A stretch of 64,000 bases of DNA from Paraclostridium tenue. Its GTDB lineage: Bacteria > Bacillota > Clostridia > Peptostreptococcales > Peptostreptococcaceae. The notes beneath the pieces were generated by a model. That model ran no database searches, had not been told where the DNA came from, and worked only from the letters and a program-made list of their open reading frames with translations. Shown in pieces: positions 1 through 9,022 of the stretch (within the stretch, counting starts at the first letter, position 1; each line of letters starts with the position of its first letter). The stretch is taken from contig NZ_JADPFO010000001.1 of assembly GCF_015668515.1 (NCBI RefSeq), positions 956,823-1,020,822 of the forward strand. Reading direction: 5' to 3'. The translations under genes and the position numbers were made by a program.

Positions 1-519
1 AACTGGAACTTGTATCTTACCATTTTTTTCATATATACCTATTTTCTCAAATAAATTAGGATCTATACTCATTACATGTATATCATCATATCCCTCTAAT
101 TTTAACCCTTGTCCATATGCCTTTATCATTATCTTATCATCTATAGCTAAATTTTCTATTGTTTCATCATCAAAATGAACAAGTACATGTTCTATACCCC
201 CATGCATTCCTGTAACATATCCCTTAGCACCTTTAGCATCTCCACTAACAACTTTTGCTTCATTTCCTATACATGAAAAAGTCATCAACGCATTACTCTC
301 TCTATTATCCTCATTTCTTATAGATACCCCTGGTTCTATATGATCTCCAGCTAATCCATATACACAATCTCCTACTTTAACATTATATGATATCCCACCT
401 GTTGATGGAAGTATAACTGGCTTTCCCTCGTGAGTTACTTTATAACTTGATGCTAATGGATGATGTATCTTGCCTTGTACTGACCATTTAACAACCTTAT
501 CTTTATTAGTTTGTATCAT
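1..519 (-). CDS. DUF4438 domain protein, 3' end cut off by window edge
   Basis: The first 173 codons of a minus-strand gene are visible; the reading frame is open to the window edge. The protein begins MIQTNKDKVVKWSVQGKIHH and continues with conserved-looking segments such as GGISYNVKVGDCVYG, AGDHIEPGVSI and TGMHGGIEHVLVHF. I recognise this as the DUF4438 family, for which a structure is known but no function is established. The ATG at 517-519 is preceded by a run of G residues (GGGGG) at a good distance for ribosome binding. No signal peptide or membrane segment is seen, so it is probably cytoplasmic. The family assignment is from memory of its pattern; the function is unknown. Confidence 0.7.
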   Translation of the reverse strand, partial: MIQTNKDKVVKWSVQGKIHHPLASSYKVTHEGKPVILPSTGGISYNVKVGDCVYGLAGDHIEPGVSIRNEDNRESNALMTFSCIGNEAKVVSGDAKGAKGYVTGMHGGIEHVLVHFDDETIENLAIDDKIMIKAYGQGLKLEGYDDIHVMSIDPNLFEKIGIYEKNGKIQVPV

Positions 520-569
520 GTAAAATCCCCCTTATGTTTTTCGTAATCAATATTTTTATTATATAAATT

Positions 570-605
570 AAAGACCGTCTAATAATATATTATTAAACGG
601 TCTTT
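570..605 (-). terminator. Hairpin downstream of the VTT gene
   Basis: AAAGACCGT at 570-578 pairs with ACGGTCTTT at 597-605, and the inner A/T segment is also self-complementary, giving a 36-nt nearly perfect hairpin just after the VTT-domain gene stop. The tail on the minus strand is U-rich but interrupted. Confidence 0.65.
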
Positions 606-613
606 AATTTATG

Positions 614-1189
614 CTAATTATTATGTTTAGTTTCAATTTTAGAGTTTATTTTTCTTCCTACTAAAAAAGAAGTTAATACTAATAATGACACAAATATAAT
701 TTTCATAGGACTATGGATAAATCCTATTAAATCATTTCCAATATAACTAGCAACTAAAAACATTACTATTCTTCCACTTGTCATTGCAGGTACAAAACTT
801 GTAGCATCTTTACCTGATATACCACAAGCTATAGTGACTAAACATCCTGGTATAAATGGGCAAGAATAAGCAATAAACAAAGTAGCAAATCCTTGTTCTT
901 TTACCCATTTTATAACTTTATCAGTTTTATTATTTTCTATCTTTTTAAACAGTTTAAAATGTCCGCACTTATTTGATAATAAGAAAAGCAGATAAGTTCC
1001 TCCGCAAGATCCTATAGTAGATGCTAAAAGCCCAAATCCCCATCCTAACATCATGCTATTTGCAACAACAATCCCCATAAGAGGAAGAGCTGGTATAAAG
1101 CTTTCTAGAAAACTTGCAAAAGTGCCTATTATAAATACTAATATGTAATTGTCTCTAGCTAATGTAAATAATGCTTCTATATGTTCCAT
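614..1189 (-). CDS. VTT (SNARE-associated/DedA-TVP38 type) membrane protein
   Basis: A 191-residue integral membrane protein with four to five hydrophobic segments (about residues 13-35, 40-60, 100-125, 135-152 and 160-177). The block with AYSCPFIPGCLVTIACGISG and the early E-x(4)-PALP segment match the VTT domain architecture (two re-entrant hairpins plus flanking helices) of the DedA/TVP38 family, which acts in lipid scrambling or undecaprenyl-phosphate recycling and membrane homeostasis in other bacteria. The substrate here cannot be told. It is a single gene closed by the hairpin at 570-605. Start ATG at 1187-1189 follows an AAGGAG-like sequence. Confidence 0.7.
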   Translation of the reverse strand: MEHIEALFTLARDNYILVFIIGTFASFLESFIPALPLMGIVVANSMMLGWGFGLLASTIGSCGGTYLLFLLSNKCGHFKLFKKIENNKTDKVIKWVKEQGFATLFIAYSCPFIPGCLVTIACGISGKDATSFVPAMTSGRIVMFLVASYIGNDLIGFIHSPMKIIFVSLLVLTSFLVGRKINSKIETKHNN

Positions 1190-1485
1190 ACCACAATCTC
1201 CTTAAGTTGTAAGCAAATTTTAAATTTTACTTAAGTTAAGTTATAAGTTAATATCATTTTACTCCTAATACTTTTTTATATCAATATATATTACATAATT
1301 GTAATGTAACTATACTAATTAAATTTATTTAATATGTTTAAGCTTATTTGCTTTTTTAAATATACTTGAATAAAGTTATTATAATGAATATGATATAAAT
1401 TTTATTTTAAGTCAATCACATAATTAAACCAAACTATATTTTAAGTATCTAGAATAAAAATAAGTTACATCTAAAATAGATAAAT
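1190..1485. other. Gene-free A/T-rich spacer
   Basis: About 300 bases without any plausible reading frame. It must hold the promoter of the minus-strand VTT gene, but no clear consensus -35/-10 pair stands out in the A/T-rich background. I see no structured RNA here. Confidence 0.5.
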
Positions 1486-1519
1486 AAAAAGTGACAACTC
1501 AATTGAGTTGTCACTTTTT
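1486..1519. terminator. 34-nt perfect palindromic terminator of the asnB/TCS operon
   Basis: A perfect inverted repeat flanked by A5 and T5 (half-site AAAAAGTGACAACTCAA). It overlaps the TGA stop of the beta-propeller gene at 1511-1513 and would terminate on either strand. Confidence 0.85.
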
Positions 1520-2641
1520 ATTTACTATATCATAAATATATATTTCACTTTCATTATAATTAGTTCCTGGTATAAAATATGCTAATTTATTTTTATCATT
1601 CATGTCTACATATGGAATTCCTCTAATCATAGGTATACTTCCTAATTTGTAAAAATCTATAGAACCATTATAAAAATTTATATCATAAATATCTATAGTA
1701 CTCTCATTATTTCCAGTATAATAAACTGTTATTAACTTACGTTTATCTTTACTTAAGTACATTTCATCTAGATGTATACCACTAATTGTTTTTTTAGTAT
1801 TATCTTTTAAATTATATAAAAGCAAACTCTTATCTGATGAATTAATAGTCTCAACTATTAAATGTTCATCATCGATAACCTCAAAATCATATATAAATTT
1901 TATGGATTTTATCTTTTTAATTAGCTTACTATTTAAATCATATATACATATTTCATCTTTAGGTATGCTTAATGTATATAATTTTGTTCCATCTTGTGAA
2001 AAAGCAATTTTATCTATATATCCATAATTTTTCAAATCAAATTTTTTAGTAATTTTTTGTTCATCTATGTTATATAAAAATAATTTATCTTTTTTATATC
2101 CATAAAAACCACTACTATCTGGCATCCATCCTAATAAATTAAAATAATAATCTAAAGTTACTCTACTACCATCTTCTATGTTATATATAACACTATTTAA
2201 TTTATCTGGTTTTTTACTATCAACAGTATCATAAACTATTATTTCCCTCGAAGGTGATATACTTCCACTATTATACATAGCAAAACCATTACCATTTAAA
2301 GTATATAAATTTGTAATACTTTTATCAGCTATATCTATATTATATACATTGATACCTCTTTTATCATTTGATATATGATCACTTATTGCTACTAAATTAT
2401 CTCCATCAAACTTCATATCTAAAATATAATCTTTTACAGGTATTACAGATTTTAATTTTATAGTTTCATTTTTATTTATATCTTTACTTTTTTTGTAATT
2501 ATACGTTTCTATATCTAAGTTTACATTTTTAGTGTATTCTTTGTTTGAGTATACACTCATATATATAATAAGCGAAAGAATTCCTACAATAAAAAGTAAA
2601 AGTGTTATATTCTTTATATCTTGCTTTACATTTTTTAGCAT
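1511..2641 (-). CDS. Membrane-anchored beta-propeller-like protein of the TCS operon
   Basis: 376 residues with one N-terminal membrane segment (about 11-30) and a large outside part. That part has spaced repeats typical of WD40/TolB-like propellers (for example FDGDNLVAISD, YIDKIAFSQDGTKLYTL, YDFEVIDDEHLIVE and EMYLSKDKRKLITV), each a strand pair followed by YDI/YNI-type strands. It starts 13 bases after the histidine kinase stop and ends in the operon terminator, so it is probably co-transcribed with asnB, the regulator and the kinase. An accessory sensor or cell wall-facing partner of the kinase is inference. No enzyme motif is seen. Confidence 0.6.
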   Translation of the reverse strand: MLKNVKQDIKNITLLLFIVGILSLIIYMSVYSNKEYTKNVNLDIETYNYKKSKDINKNETIKLKSVIPVKDYILDMKFDGDNLVAISDHISNDKRGINVYNIDIADKSITNLYTLNGNGFAMYNSGSISPSREIIVYDTVDSKKPDKLNSVIYNIEDGSRVTLDYYFNLLGWMPDSSGFYGYKKDKLFLYNIDEQKITKKFDLKNYGYIDKIAFSQDGTKLYTLSIPKDEICIYDLNSKLIKKIKSIKFIYDFEVIDDEHLIVETINSSDKSLLLYNLKDNTKKTISGIHLDEMYLSKDKRKLITVYYTGNNESTIDIYDINFYNGSIDFYKLGSIPMIRGIPYVDMNDKNKLAYFIPGTNYNESEIYIYDIVNKK

Positions 2642-2654
2642 TACATATATCTCC

Positions 2655-4109
2655 TTAACTTATTGTAGGAAGTTTTATAGAAACTTTAGTTCCTTTATTA
2701 ACTTCACTTTTTATATCTATCTTGCCATTGTAACTATCTACTATAGATTTTACAATAGCAAGACCTAAACCAGTGCTACCTAATTCTCTTGATTCACTTT
2801 TAGATACTCTATAAAAAGGTGATAATATATTGGCTATTTCATTTTCTTCAATTCCCTCACCACTATCTGTGACAGAAATATCAACATACTTACTATTTAC
2901 ATGAGCCCTAACATATATAGTAGAGTTTACCTGTCCATACTTTATAGAATTATCTATTAAATTTATTATAATTTCTTTTATTTTATCTTCATTTGCTATT
3001 ATTTTTATCTTTTCTTCTACATCTACATCTATACTCATATTATACTTTTTGGCTTTGTGAGTCATATCTTCGCACATATTTATAATAATATTAGATAAAT
3101 TTAATTTTTTTAGTTCATAATCAAAATCCTTATTAGTATTTTTTGATATATCTAATAATTGAACTATCATTCTATTTAATCTATTAGATTCTGATATTAT
3201 TCTATTTATACCTTTATTAAAAAATTCTTCATCACTAAATTGATTATCTTTTATTATTTCACTATATCCAATTATGGTAGTCATAGGAGTTTTTAATTCA
3301 TGTGTAACATTATCAAAAAATTTCTTTTGCTTTTCTGATAATTCACGTAAATTATCTCTATCATTTTCTATAGTTTTTATCTGCATCTTTATAGTTTCTA
3401 CCATATTATTAAAATCCGAAGCAAGTATTCCTAATTCATCTTCAGACTTTATATTTATATCAACATCAAAATTTCCATTTGTAATTTCTTTAGTTTTATT
3501 TGCTAATTTTTTTATAGGCATAGTTATTTGCTTTGATATTATATATGCAATAATGATGCTTACAGCAAATATAATTATAGAAAATACTAATATTTTTCTA
3601 ACAAATGATTTAGTTTGTTCAAAAAATGGAGTATAATCACTTACAAATCTTATCATACCTATAAACTTATCATCTTTTAAAATAGGGTAAGAAACATAAA
3701 CTAACGCTTTATCGTCTTTATACTCTATAGTGTATGATAGTTCTCCATTTCTAGCATTATTTACATCTTTAGTTAATTTAGGAATTTTATGTTTTCCTGC
3801 TTTTGGATATACCAATCGGCATCTATTATTATATATATATACAGTTTTATCCAATCTATAAGTTAAATCCCTAGATATATCATTGCTTTCTGCAACAAAA
3901 GCAACTTTATTAAATTCCATCTTATTTAACTTAAAATATTGATCTAAATATAAATTTATACTTTTTGTAGTTTCTTTTATTTCATTGTCTATTAAATATT
4001 CTACTATTTTATTAAGCGAAGAATTACTATACATTACTATAGAAAATATAACAAAGAATATTATAACCAAGAAAAACATCATAATTTTGTTAGTTATGGA
4101 TTTATTCAT
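2655..4109 (-). CDS. Sensor histidine kinase (HAMP, HisKA, HATPase_c)
   Basis: 484 residues. Membrane segment at about 9-29, an extracytoplasmic sensor of about 135 residues (30-170; single Cache-like fold possible), second membrane segment about 172-192, HAMP linker to about 245, then the HisKA motif VTHELKTPMT with phospho-acceptor His270. The ATPase domain has an N box around 383-391, G1 DSGEG at 415-419 and G2 GSTGLGL at 444-450, so the kinase looks intact. It starts two bases after the regulator stop without a strong ribosome site of its own, pointing to translational coupling. The signal is unknown; the asnB partner suggests cell wall or amino acid status. Confidence 0.9.
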   Translation of the reverse strand: MNKSITNKIMMFFLVIIFFVIFSIVMYSNSSLNKIVEYLIDNEIKETTKSINLYLDQYFKLNKMEFNKVAFVAESNDISRDLTYRLDKTVYIYNNRCRLVYPKAGKHKIPKLTKDVNNARNGELSYTIEYKDDKALVYVSYPILKDDKFIGMIRFVSDYTPFFEQTKSFVRKILVFSIIIFAVSIIIAYIISKQITMPIKKLANKTKEITNGNFDVDINIKSEDELGILASDFNNMVETIKMQIKTIENDRDNLRELSEKQKKFFDNVTHELKTPMTTIIGYSEIIKDNQFSDEEFFNKGINRIISESNRLNRMIVQLLDISKNTNKDFDYELKKLNLSNIIINMCEDMTHKAKKYNMSIDVDVEEKIKIIANEDKIKEIIINLIDNSIKYGQVNSTIYVRAHVNSKYVDISVTDSGEGIEENEIANILSPFYRVSKSESRELGSTGLGLAIVKSIVDSYNGKIDIKSEVNKGTKVSIKLPTIS

Positions 4110-4111
4110 AT

Positions 4112-4801
4112 TTATATTTTATTACTAGACAATTTATAGCCTGTTCCTATTACTGTTTCTATACAATTATACTTTCCAAGCTTTTTTCTAAGCCTTTGAA
4201 TATGTGTATCTACCGTCCTACTTTCACATTCAAAACTTATTCCCCATATATTATCAAGTAATTGGGCTCTTGTTAGTACTGTGTTTATGTTATCAACAAA
4301 ATATAAAAGGAGTTCATATTCTTTACTAGTTAAATGTATAATTTCATTATCTACTCTTACTTTCATTTCTTTTTTATTCACTTCTAAACCATTATCTAAC
4401 TTTACTATCTCTATATCAGTTTTAATATTATCCGATAATAAATTTATTCTTCTAAATATAGATTTAACTCTTGCTATTACTTCCCTTATGTTAAAGGGCT
4501 TTGTTATATAATCATCTGCTCCTAATTCTAAACCTAAAACTTTGTCTATAGTATCTGATTTTGCAGTTAGCATTATTATAGGTATAGAATACATAGTTGT
4601 AATATCTTTGCATATATCAAGTCCATTCATATCAGGTAGCATTAAATCTAGTATTATTAAGTTAGGTTTAAAACTTGAAATTAATTCAAGTGCTTTTTTA
4701 CCTGTATCTGCAATTTTAGTTTCATACCCTTCTTTTTTTAAAGAATATGAAAGTATATCTGATATATTTTCTTCATCTTCAACTATTAATATTCTTTTCA
4801 C
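4112..4801 (-). CDS. OmpR/PhoB-family response regulator
   Basis: 229 residues. The receiver domain (1-115) has the acidic pocket near residues 8-10 (EDEE), phospho-acceptor Asp52 (LDLMLPD), Thr79 and Lys101. A winged-helix DNA-binding domain follows (about 130-229) with the usual ending TVDTHIQRLRKKLG and TVIGTGYKL. The start is a GTG at 4799-4801 with AAGGA at a suitable distance. It lies 19 bases after asnB and 2 before the kinase. OmpR-type regulators bind tandem direct repeats with 11-bp spacing; three such repeats occur upstream of asnB at 6739-6771, suggesting that it controls its own operon (inference). Confidence 0.92.
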   Translation of the reverse strand: MKRILIVEDEENISDILSYSLKKEGYETKIADTGKKALELISSFKPNLIILDLMLPDMNGLDICKDITTMYSIPIIMLTAKSDTIDKVLGLELGADDYITKPFNIREVIARVKSIFRRINLLSDNIKTDIEIVKLDNGLEVNKKEMKVRVDNEIIHLTSKEYELLLYFVDNINTVLTRAQLLDNIWGISFECESRTVDTHIQRLRKKLGKYNCIETVIGTGYKLSSNKI

Positions 4802-4820
4802 TTTTATATCCTTCTTTCAT

Positions 4821-6659
4821 TTATAAAGAATCTACACTAATTCCTTCTATAAATATTTGATGCCATAAACAGAATACAAATATTGTCCAAACTTTTCTTG
4901 AGTTATCTTTATCTCCTCTTATATGTTCATCTAGTAAATTTATAGCATATTCCTTGTTTATAATATCATCTGTTTTTGATGTATTTATAACATTTCTTAC
5001 ATATTTTCCTAAGTCATCTTTTAACCATACTCTTATAGGTGTAGGGAATCCTAATTTTTTCTTTTCTACCATATGAGGTGGTACAATATCTTTAAAAGCT
5101 TCTCTTAATAGAACTTTTGTATTTTTACTGCTTATTTTTTGATCTAATCTTAAATTTTTAGCAACTTCAAATACTTCTTTATCTAAAAATGGAACTCTAA
5201 GTTCTATAGATGATGCCATTGACATTTTATCTCCTTTTAATAAAATGTCGCCTTCTAACCAAGTGTTTATATCAATATCTTGCATTGTTGTTACATAATC
5301 ATAGTTTTTCTTTTTGCAATCTGCATATAGTGGTTTTAATAAATTGCTATATGTATTATTTTCATCATAACTATGGATTATATTCTTAACTTCTTTATTT
5401 TCAAATATTTTAGCATTTCCTATATATCTTTTCTCTAACGGAGTTGTTGCTCTTAATAAATAGTTTTTACCTCTTAATTCTGGCATTTTTGCAAATATTT
5501 TATTTAAAGCACGATTCATTCCAGAAGGTAATCCTAAAAATGGTTTAACACTATTATATTCTTTATATATATTGTATCCTGCGAAAAATTCATCTGCACC
5601 TTCTCCAGATAAAACAACAGTTACATGTTTTCTAGCTTCTTTTGATAAGAAATATATACCTACACAAGATGGATCTGCTAATGGATCATCTAAGTTATAT
5701 ATAACTTGAGGTAATGCTTTTATATAATCTTTTTGCGTTACTCTTATTTGTATGTTTTCTATATTTAATGCATCTGCTGTTTTTTTAGCTACTTTTAATT
5801 CATTATATCCATCTACTTCAAATCCTACAGAGAAAGATTTTATTTTAGGATTTATTTTAGATGCTAAACTAGCTATTATAGTTGAATCGATACCTCCTGA
5901 TAAAAATGTACCAACTTCAACATTAGATATCATATGATGCTTTACAGAATCATTTAATATATTGTATACATCTTCTTTTGTAACTTCTCTTTTATTTGTA
6001 AAATTAGCTTCAAAGTACTTTTCAAATTTTATTTTATTATTTTCTATAGTAAAGCAAGTACCATTAGGAACTTTTTTTATACTTTCCATCATAGTTTTAT
6101 AATTTGGAACATATTGGAAAGATAAATAATTTTGTAAACTCTTATTGTCTACACTTTTATCTTTTACTATTGGCATTAATGCTTTATATTCAGAAGAAAA
6201 TGCTATATAATCTTCATTTTCAGTATAGTATAACGGTTTTATACCAAAATGGTCTCTTGCTCCAAATATAGTGTTTGTAGTCTCATCATATATTACAAAT
6301 GCAAACATACCTCTTAAGTCTTTAACTGCATTTTTACCATTTTCTATATATGAAGTTAATAAAACCTCAGTATCTGAACCTGTTGAAAATTCATATCCTT
6401 TTTTTATAAGATCTTCTCTTAATGACTCGTGATTGTATATTTCCCCATTAAATATTATAGTTCTTTCTTTTTTATTAAATGGCTGATGCCCATGAGCTAA
6501 ATCTATTATACTTAATCTTTTAAATCCAAATCCTACATTATCTTTTACAAAATACCCCGTATCATCTGGTCCTCTATGATGTATTTTTTGATTCATTTCC
6601 TCTAATAAATTTTTATCTACTTTTCCTTTTTTATTGTATATAAATACGTGCCCACACAT
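4821..6659 (-). CDS. asnB: Asparagine synthase (glutamine-hydrolysing), AsnB type
   Basis: 612 residues, normal for AsnB. Cys2 (MCGH) is the glutaminase nucleophile of the N-terminal Ntn domain; the synthetase half carries the pyrophosphate loop SGGIDS at 254-259. It forms asparagine from aspartate, glutamine and ATP. AsnB-type enzymes in related organisms, including C. difficile, can instead amidate meso-diaminopimelate in cell wall precursors, and the adjoining two-component system makes that alternative worth considering; sequence alone does not decide. The start follows AAAGGAG. It is the first gene of an apparent operon with regulator, kinase and propeller protein. Confidence 0.9.
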   Translation of the reverse strand: MCGHVFIYNKKGKVDKNLLEEMNQKIHHRGPDDTGYFVKDNVGFGFKRLSIIDLAHGHQPFNKKERTIIFNGEIYNHESLREDLIKKGYEFSTGSDTEVLLTSYIENGKNAVKDLRGMFAFVIYDETTNTIFGARDHFGIKPLYYTENEDYIAFSSEYKALMPIVKDKSVDNKSLQNYLSFQYVPNYKTMMESIKKVPNGTCFTIENNKIKFEKYFEANFTNKREVTKEDVYNILNDSVKHHMISNVEVGTFLSGGIDSTIIASLASKINPKIKSFSVGFEVDGYNELKVAKKTADALNIENIQIRVTQKDYIKALPQVIYNLDDPLADPSCVGIYFLSKEARKHVTVVLSGEGADEFFAGYNIYKEYNSVKPFLGLPSGMNRALNKIFAKMPELRGKNYLLRATTPLEKRYIGNAKIFENKEVKNIIHSYDENNTYSNLLKPLYADCKKKNYDYVTTMQDIDINTWLEGDILLKGDKMSMASSIELRVPFLDKEVFEVAKNLRLDQKISSKNTKVLLREAFKDIVPPHMVEKKKLGFPTPIRVWLKDDLGKYVRNVINTSKTDDIINKEYAINLLDEHIRGDKDNSRKVWTIFVFCLWHQIFIEGISVDSL

Positions 6660-6738
6660 AAACTATCTCCTTTTGTCGTAAATATCCGTAATTCTACTTT
6701 TTTCTCGTTTATACCCTAAATTAATTCTATCATAATTG

Positions 6739-6771
6739 TGTAACAAAATCGTCACATAAATGTAACAATAA
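6739..6771. promoter_or_regulatory. Three tandem 11-bp repeats upstream of asnB (putative response-regulator operator)
   Basis: On the plus strand three 11-base units follow without a gap: TGTAACAAAAT (6739-6749), CGTCACATAAA (6750-6760) and TGTAACAATAA (6761-6771). Units 1 and 3 share an identical TGTAACA core and unit 2 matches it at five of seven positions. An 11-bp period in direct orientation is how OmpR/PhoB-family proteins bind. On the coding (minus) strand the array lies just upstream of TATGAT/TAGAAT-like -10 sequences (about 6725-6734) with no good -35 box, as expected for an activated promoter. The regulator encoded in the same operon is the obvious candidate. Confidence 0.6.
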
Positions 6772-6796
6772 TGAAAAAACAAATACTTTCAATAAA

Positions 6797-6823
6797 AAAA
6801 CTAGAGAATATTCTCTAGTTTTA
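6797..6823. terminator. Terminator downstream of the cold shock gene
   Basis: ACTAGAGAATATTCTCTAGT (6800-6819) is a perfect palindrome with a U-run following on the minus strand, 36 bases after the csp stop codon. Confidence 0.75.
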
Positions 6824-6854
6824 TTTCTTAATTGTGTTTTATATATAAACTCAA

Positions 6855-7058
6855 TTATTCTGCTATAGTTACGTTAGCAGCTTGAGGTCCTCTTGCTCCT
6901 TCAACTATTTCAAAGTTAACTGTTTGACCTTCTTCTAAAGATTTGAATCCTTCTTTTTGTATAGCTGAGAAATGTACGAATACATCATCTCCACCTTCTA
7001 CAGATATAAATCCAAACCCTTTCTCATTGTTGAACCATTTAACTATTCCATTCATCAT
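6855..7058 (-). CDS. Cold shock protein, CspA family
   Basis: 67 residues making one cold-shock (OB-fold) domain with RNP1 KGFGFI and RNP2 VFVHF. It binds single-stranded RNA/DNA and acts as an RNA chaperone. Two adjacent ATG codons are possible; AGGAGGA (7066-7072) is 7 bases before the first and 10 before the second, so the first is used here. Single-gene unit with its own terminator; the A/T-rich leader of about 100 bases upstream is compatible with the long leaders known for this family. Confidence 0.95.
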   Translation of the reverse strand: MMNGIVKWFNNEKGFGFISVEGGDDVFVHFSAIQKEGFKSLEEGQTVNFEIVEGARGPQAANVTIAE

Positions 7059-7162
7059 TTCGGAATCCTCCTAAAACCTTGTTACTAAATTTAACATTTA
7101 TTAATGTTAAATTTAGTGTAACACACTTATATCTACATTACAATATTTTTATCTGCTATTTT

Positions 7163-9022
7163 TTAACAAACTTCTTCACTTTCTTCAAATTGGCTATTAT
7201 ATAAAGATGCATAAAATCCTCCATCTTTTAATAACTCTTCATGACTACCTTGTTCTACTATATCTCCATCTTTCATTACTAATATTAAATCTGCATCTCT
7301 TATAGTTGAAAGTCTATGTGCTATTATAAAGCTTGTTCTACCTTCCATAAGATTTTCCATAGCTTTTTGTATAAGAACTTCTGTACGAGTATCAACTGAA
7401 CTTGTAGCTTCATCAAGTATAAGTATCTTAGGATCTGCTAAAATTGCACGGGCAATAGTTAAAAGTTGCTTTTGACCTTGAGATACATTACTAGCCTCTT
7501 CATTTAACTGCATATTGTACCCATCTGGAAGAGTTTTTACAAAGTGATGAACATGTGCAGATTTAGCTGCTTCTATAACTTCCTCATCACTTGCATCAAG
7601 TTTTGAATATCTTATATTTTCCATTATACTTCCATTAAATAACCAAGTATCTTGTAACACCATACCAAATAAGCTACGTAAATCACTTCTATTAAAATCT
7701 TTTATATTGTTTCCATCTATTAATATATCTCCGTCATTTACATCATAAAAACGCATTAATAGTTTAACTATAGTAGTTTTTCCTGCACCTGTTGGACCTA
7801 CTATTGCTACTTTTTGCCCTGCTTTAATATTAGTTGTAAAATCATTTATTATAATTTTATCTTCACTATATCCAAATTTCACATTTTCAAAACTTACATC
7901 ACCTTTAATATTTTCAACACTTACAGGTTTATCAATATTTTGTACTTCTTCTTCCTCATCTAAAAACTCAAATGCTCTTTCCGCAGCTGCTGCCATAGAT
8001 TGCATAATATTAGCAACTTGAGCAGCTTGTGCTATTGGTTGGTTAAAGCTTCTTACATATTGTATAAAAGATAATATATCTCCAACTTCTATAGTTTTTT
8101 TAATTGTAAAATATCCCCCTAATATAGATACTAAAACATATCCTATATTTCCTATAAATGTCATCATCGGCATCATCATACCTGATAAAAATTGTGACTT
8201 CCAAGCTGAATTATATAATTGATCATTTAATTGATTAAATTCATTTATTGCTGCATTTTCTCCGTTAAAAGCTTTTACTATATTATGTCCACCATATATC
8301 TCTTCTACTTGCCCATTTACATGCCCTAAATATTCTTGTTGAGATTTAAAGTGTTTTTGAGATTTTTTAATAATAAATGAAATTATTATCATTGACATAG
8401 GAAGCACTAATAATGACACTATAGTCATTTGCCAACTTATAGATAACATCATTATAAGAACTCCTATTACAGTAGTTACTGATGTTATTATCTGAGTCAT
8501 CGTTTGATTTAAGTTTTGGCTTAATGTGTCTATATCATTTGTTATTCTAGATAAAACTTCTCCATGAGTTCTTTTATCAAAGTAATTAAGTGGCATACGA
8601 TTTATTTTTTCTGATATTTCTTTTCTTAATCTATAAGATACTTTTTGTGATATACCAGATGTTATAAATGATTGAACATATGAGAAAAGTGCACTAACTA
8701 CATAAAGTACTAGTAACCCTGTAAGTACCTTACCTATATAGTTAAAGTTAATTCCGCCATTTCCTTCTCCACTAATTTTTCTTACTATTCCTTCAAATAA
8801 TTCAGTAGTAGCATTTCCTAAAATCTTAGGCCCTACTATTGAAAACGCAGAACTTCCTATTGCAAATACTATAACTATTAGTATCGATAATCTATAAGGC
8901 TTTAGATAATCAAAAAGTTTTTTCATAGTGCCTTTAAAATCTTTTGCTTTTTCTGTTCCTCTCATACCACCCATAGGTCCACCGCTTCGACCTTTTGGCA
9001 TGCTTTTGCTTTCATTACCCAT
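7163..9022 (-). CDS. ABC exporter, catalytically competent half (TMD-NBD fusion)
   Basis: 619 residues from the ATG at 9020-9022, which has AGGAGG 9 bases upstream; a TTG two codons earlier is too close to that site. Type IV exporter fold: six membrane helices (about 45-340), then a nucleotide-binding domain with Walker A GPTGAGKT (409-416), signature VSQGQ (513-517; Gly to Gln change from the usual SGGQ), Walker B with catalytic Glu538 and switch His569. It overlaps the partner gene by 8 bases. With that partner it forms a heterodimeric exporter of the LmrCD/BmrCD/TM287-288 type, probably for drugs, lipids or peptides. The N-terminal tail is rich in Gly, Lys and Met. Confidence 0.9.
   Translation of the reverse strand: MGNESKSMPKGRSGGPMGGMRGTEKAKDFKGTMKKLFDYLKPYRLSILIVIVFAIGSSAFSIVGPKILGNATTELFEGIVRKISGEGNGGINFNYIGKVLTGLLVLYVVSALFSYVQSFITSGISQKVSYRLRKEISEKINRMPLNYFDKRTHGEVLSRITNDIDTLSQNLNQTMTQIITSVTTVIGVLIMMLSISWQMTIVSLLVLPMSMIIISFIIKKSQKHFKSQQEYLGHVNGQVEEIYGGHNIVKAFNGENAAINEFNQLNDQLYNSAWKSQFLSGMMMPMMTFIGNIGYVLVSILGGYFTIKKTIEVGDILSFIQYVRSFNQPIAQAAQVANIMQSMAAAAERAFEFLDEEEEVQNIDKPVSVENIKGDVSFENVKFGYSEDKIIINDFTTNIKAGQKVAIVGPTGAGKTTIVKLLMRFYDVNDGDILIDGNNIKDFNRSDLRSLFGMVLQDTWLFNGSIMENIRYSKLDASDEEVIEAAKSAHVHHFVKTLPDGYNMQLNEEASNVSQGQKQLLTIARAILADPKILILDEATSSVDTRTEVLIQKAMENLMEGRTSFIIAHRLSTIRDADLILVMKDGDIVEQGSHEELLKDGGFYASLYNSQFEESEEVC

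Noticed and set aside
2532-2768. Plus-strand frames opposite the kinase and other minus-strand genes
   Set aside because: Low-complexity hydrophobic translations opposite genes with clear domains, with no ribosome sites.
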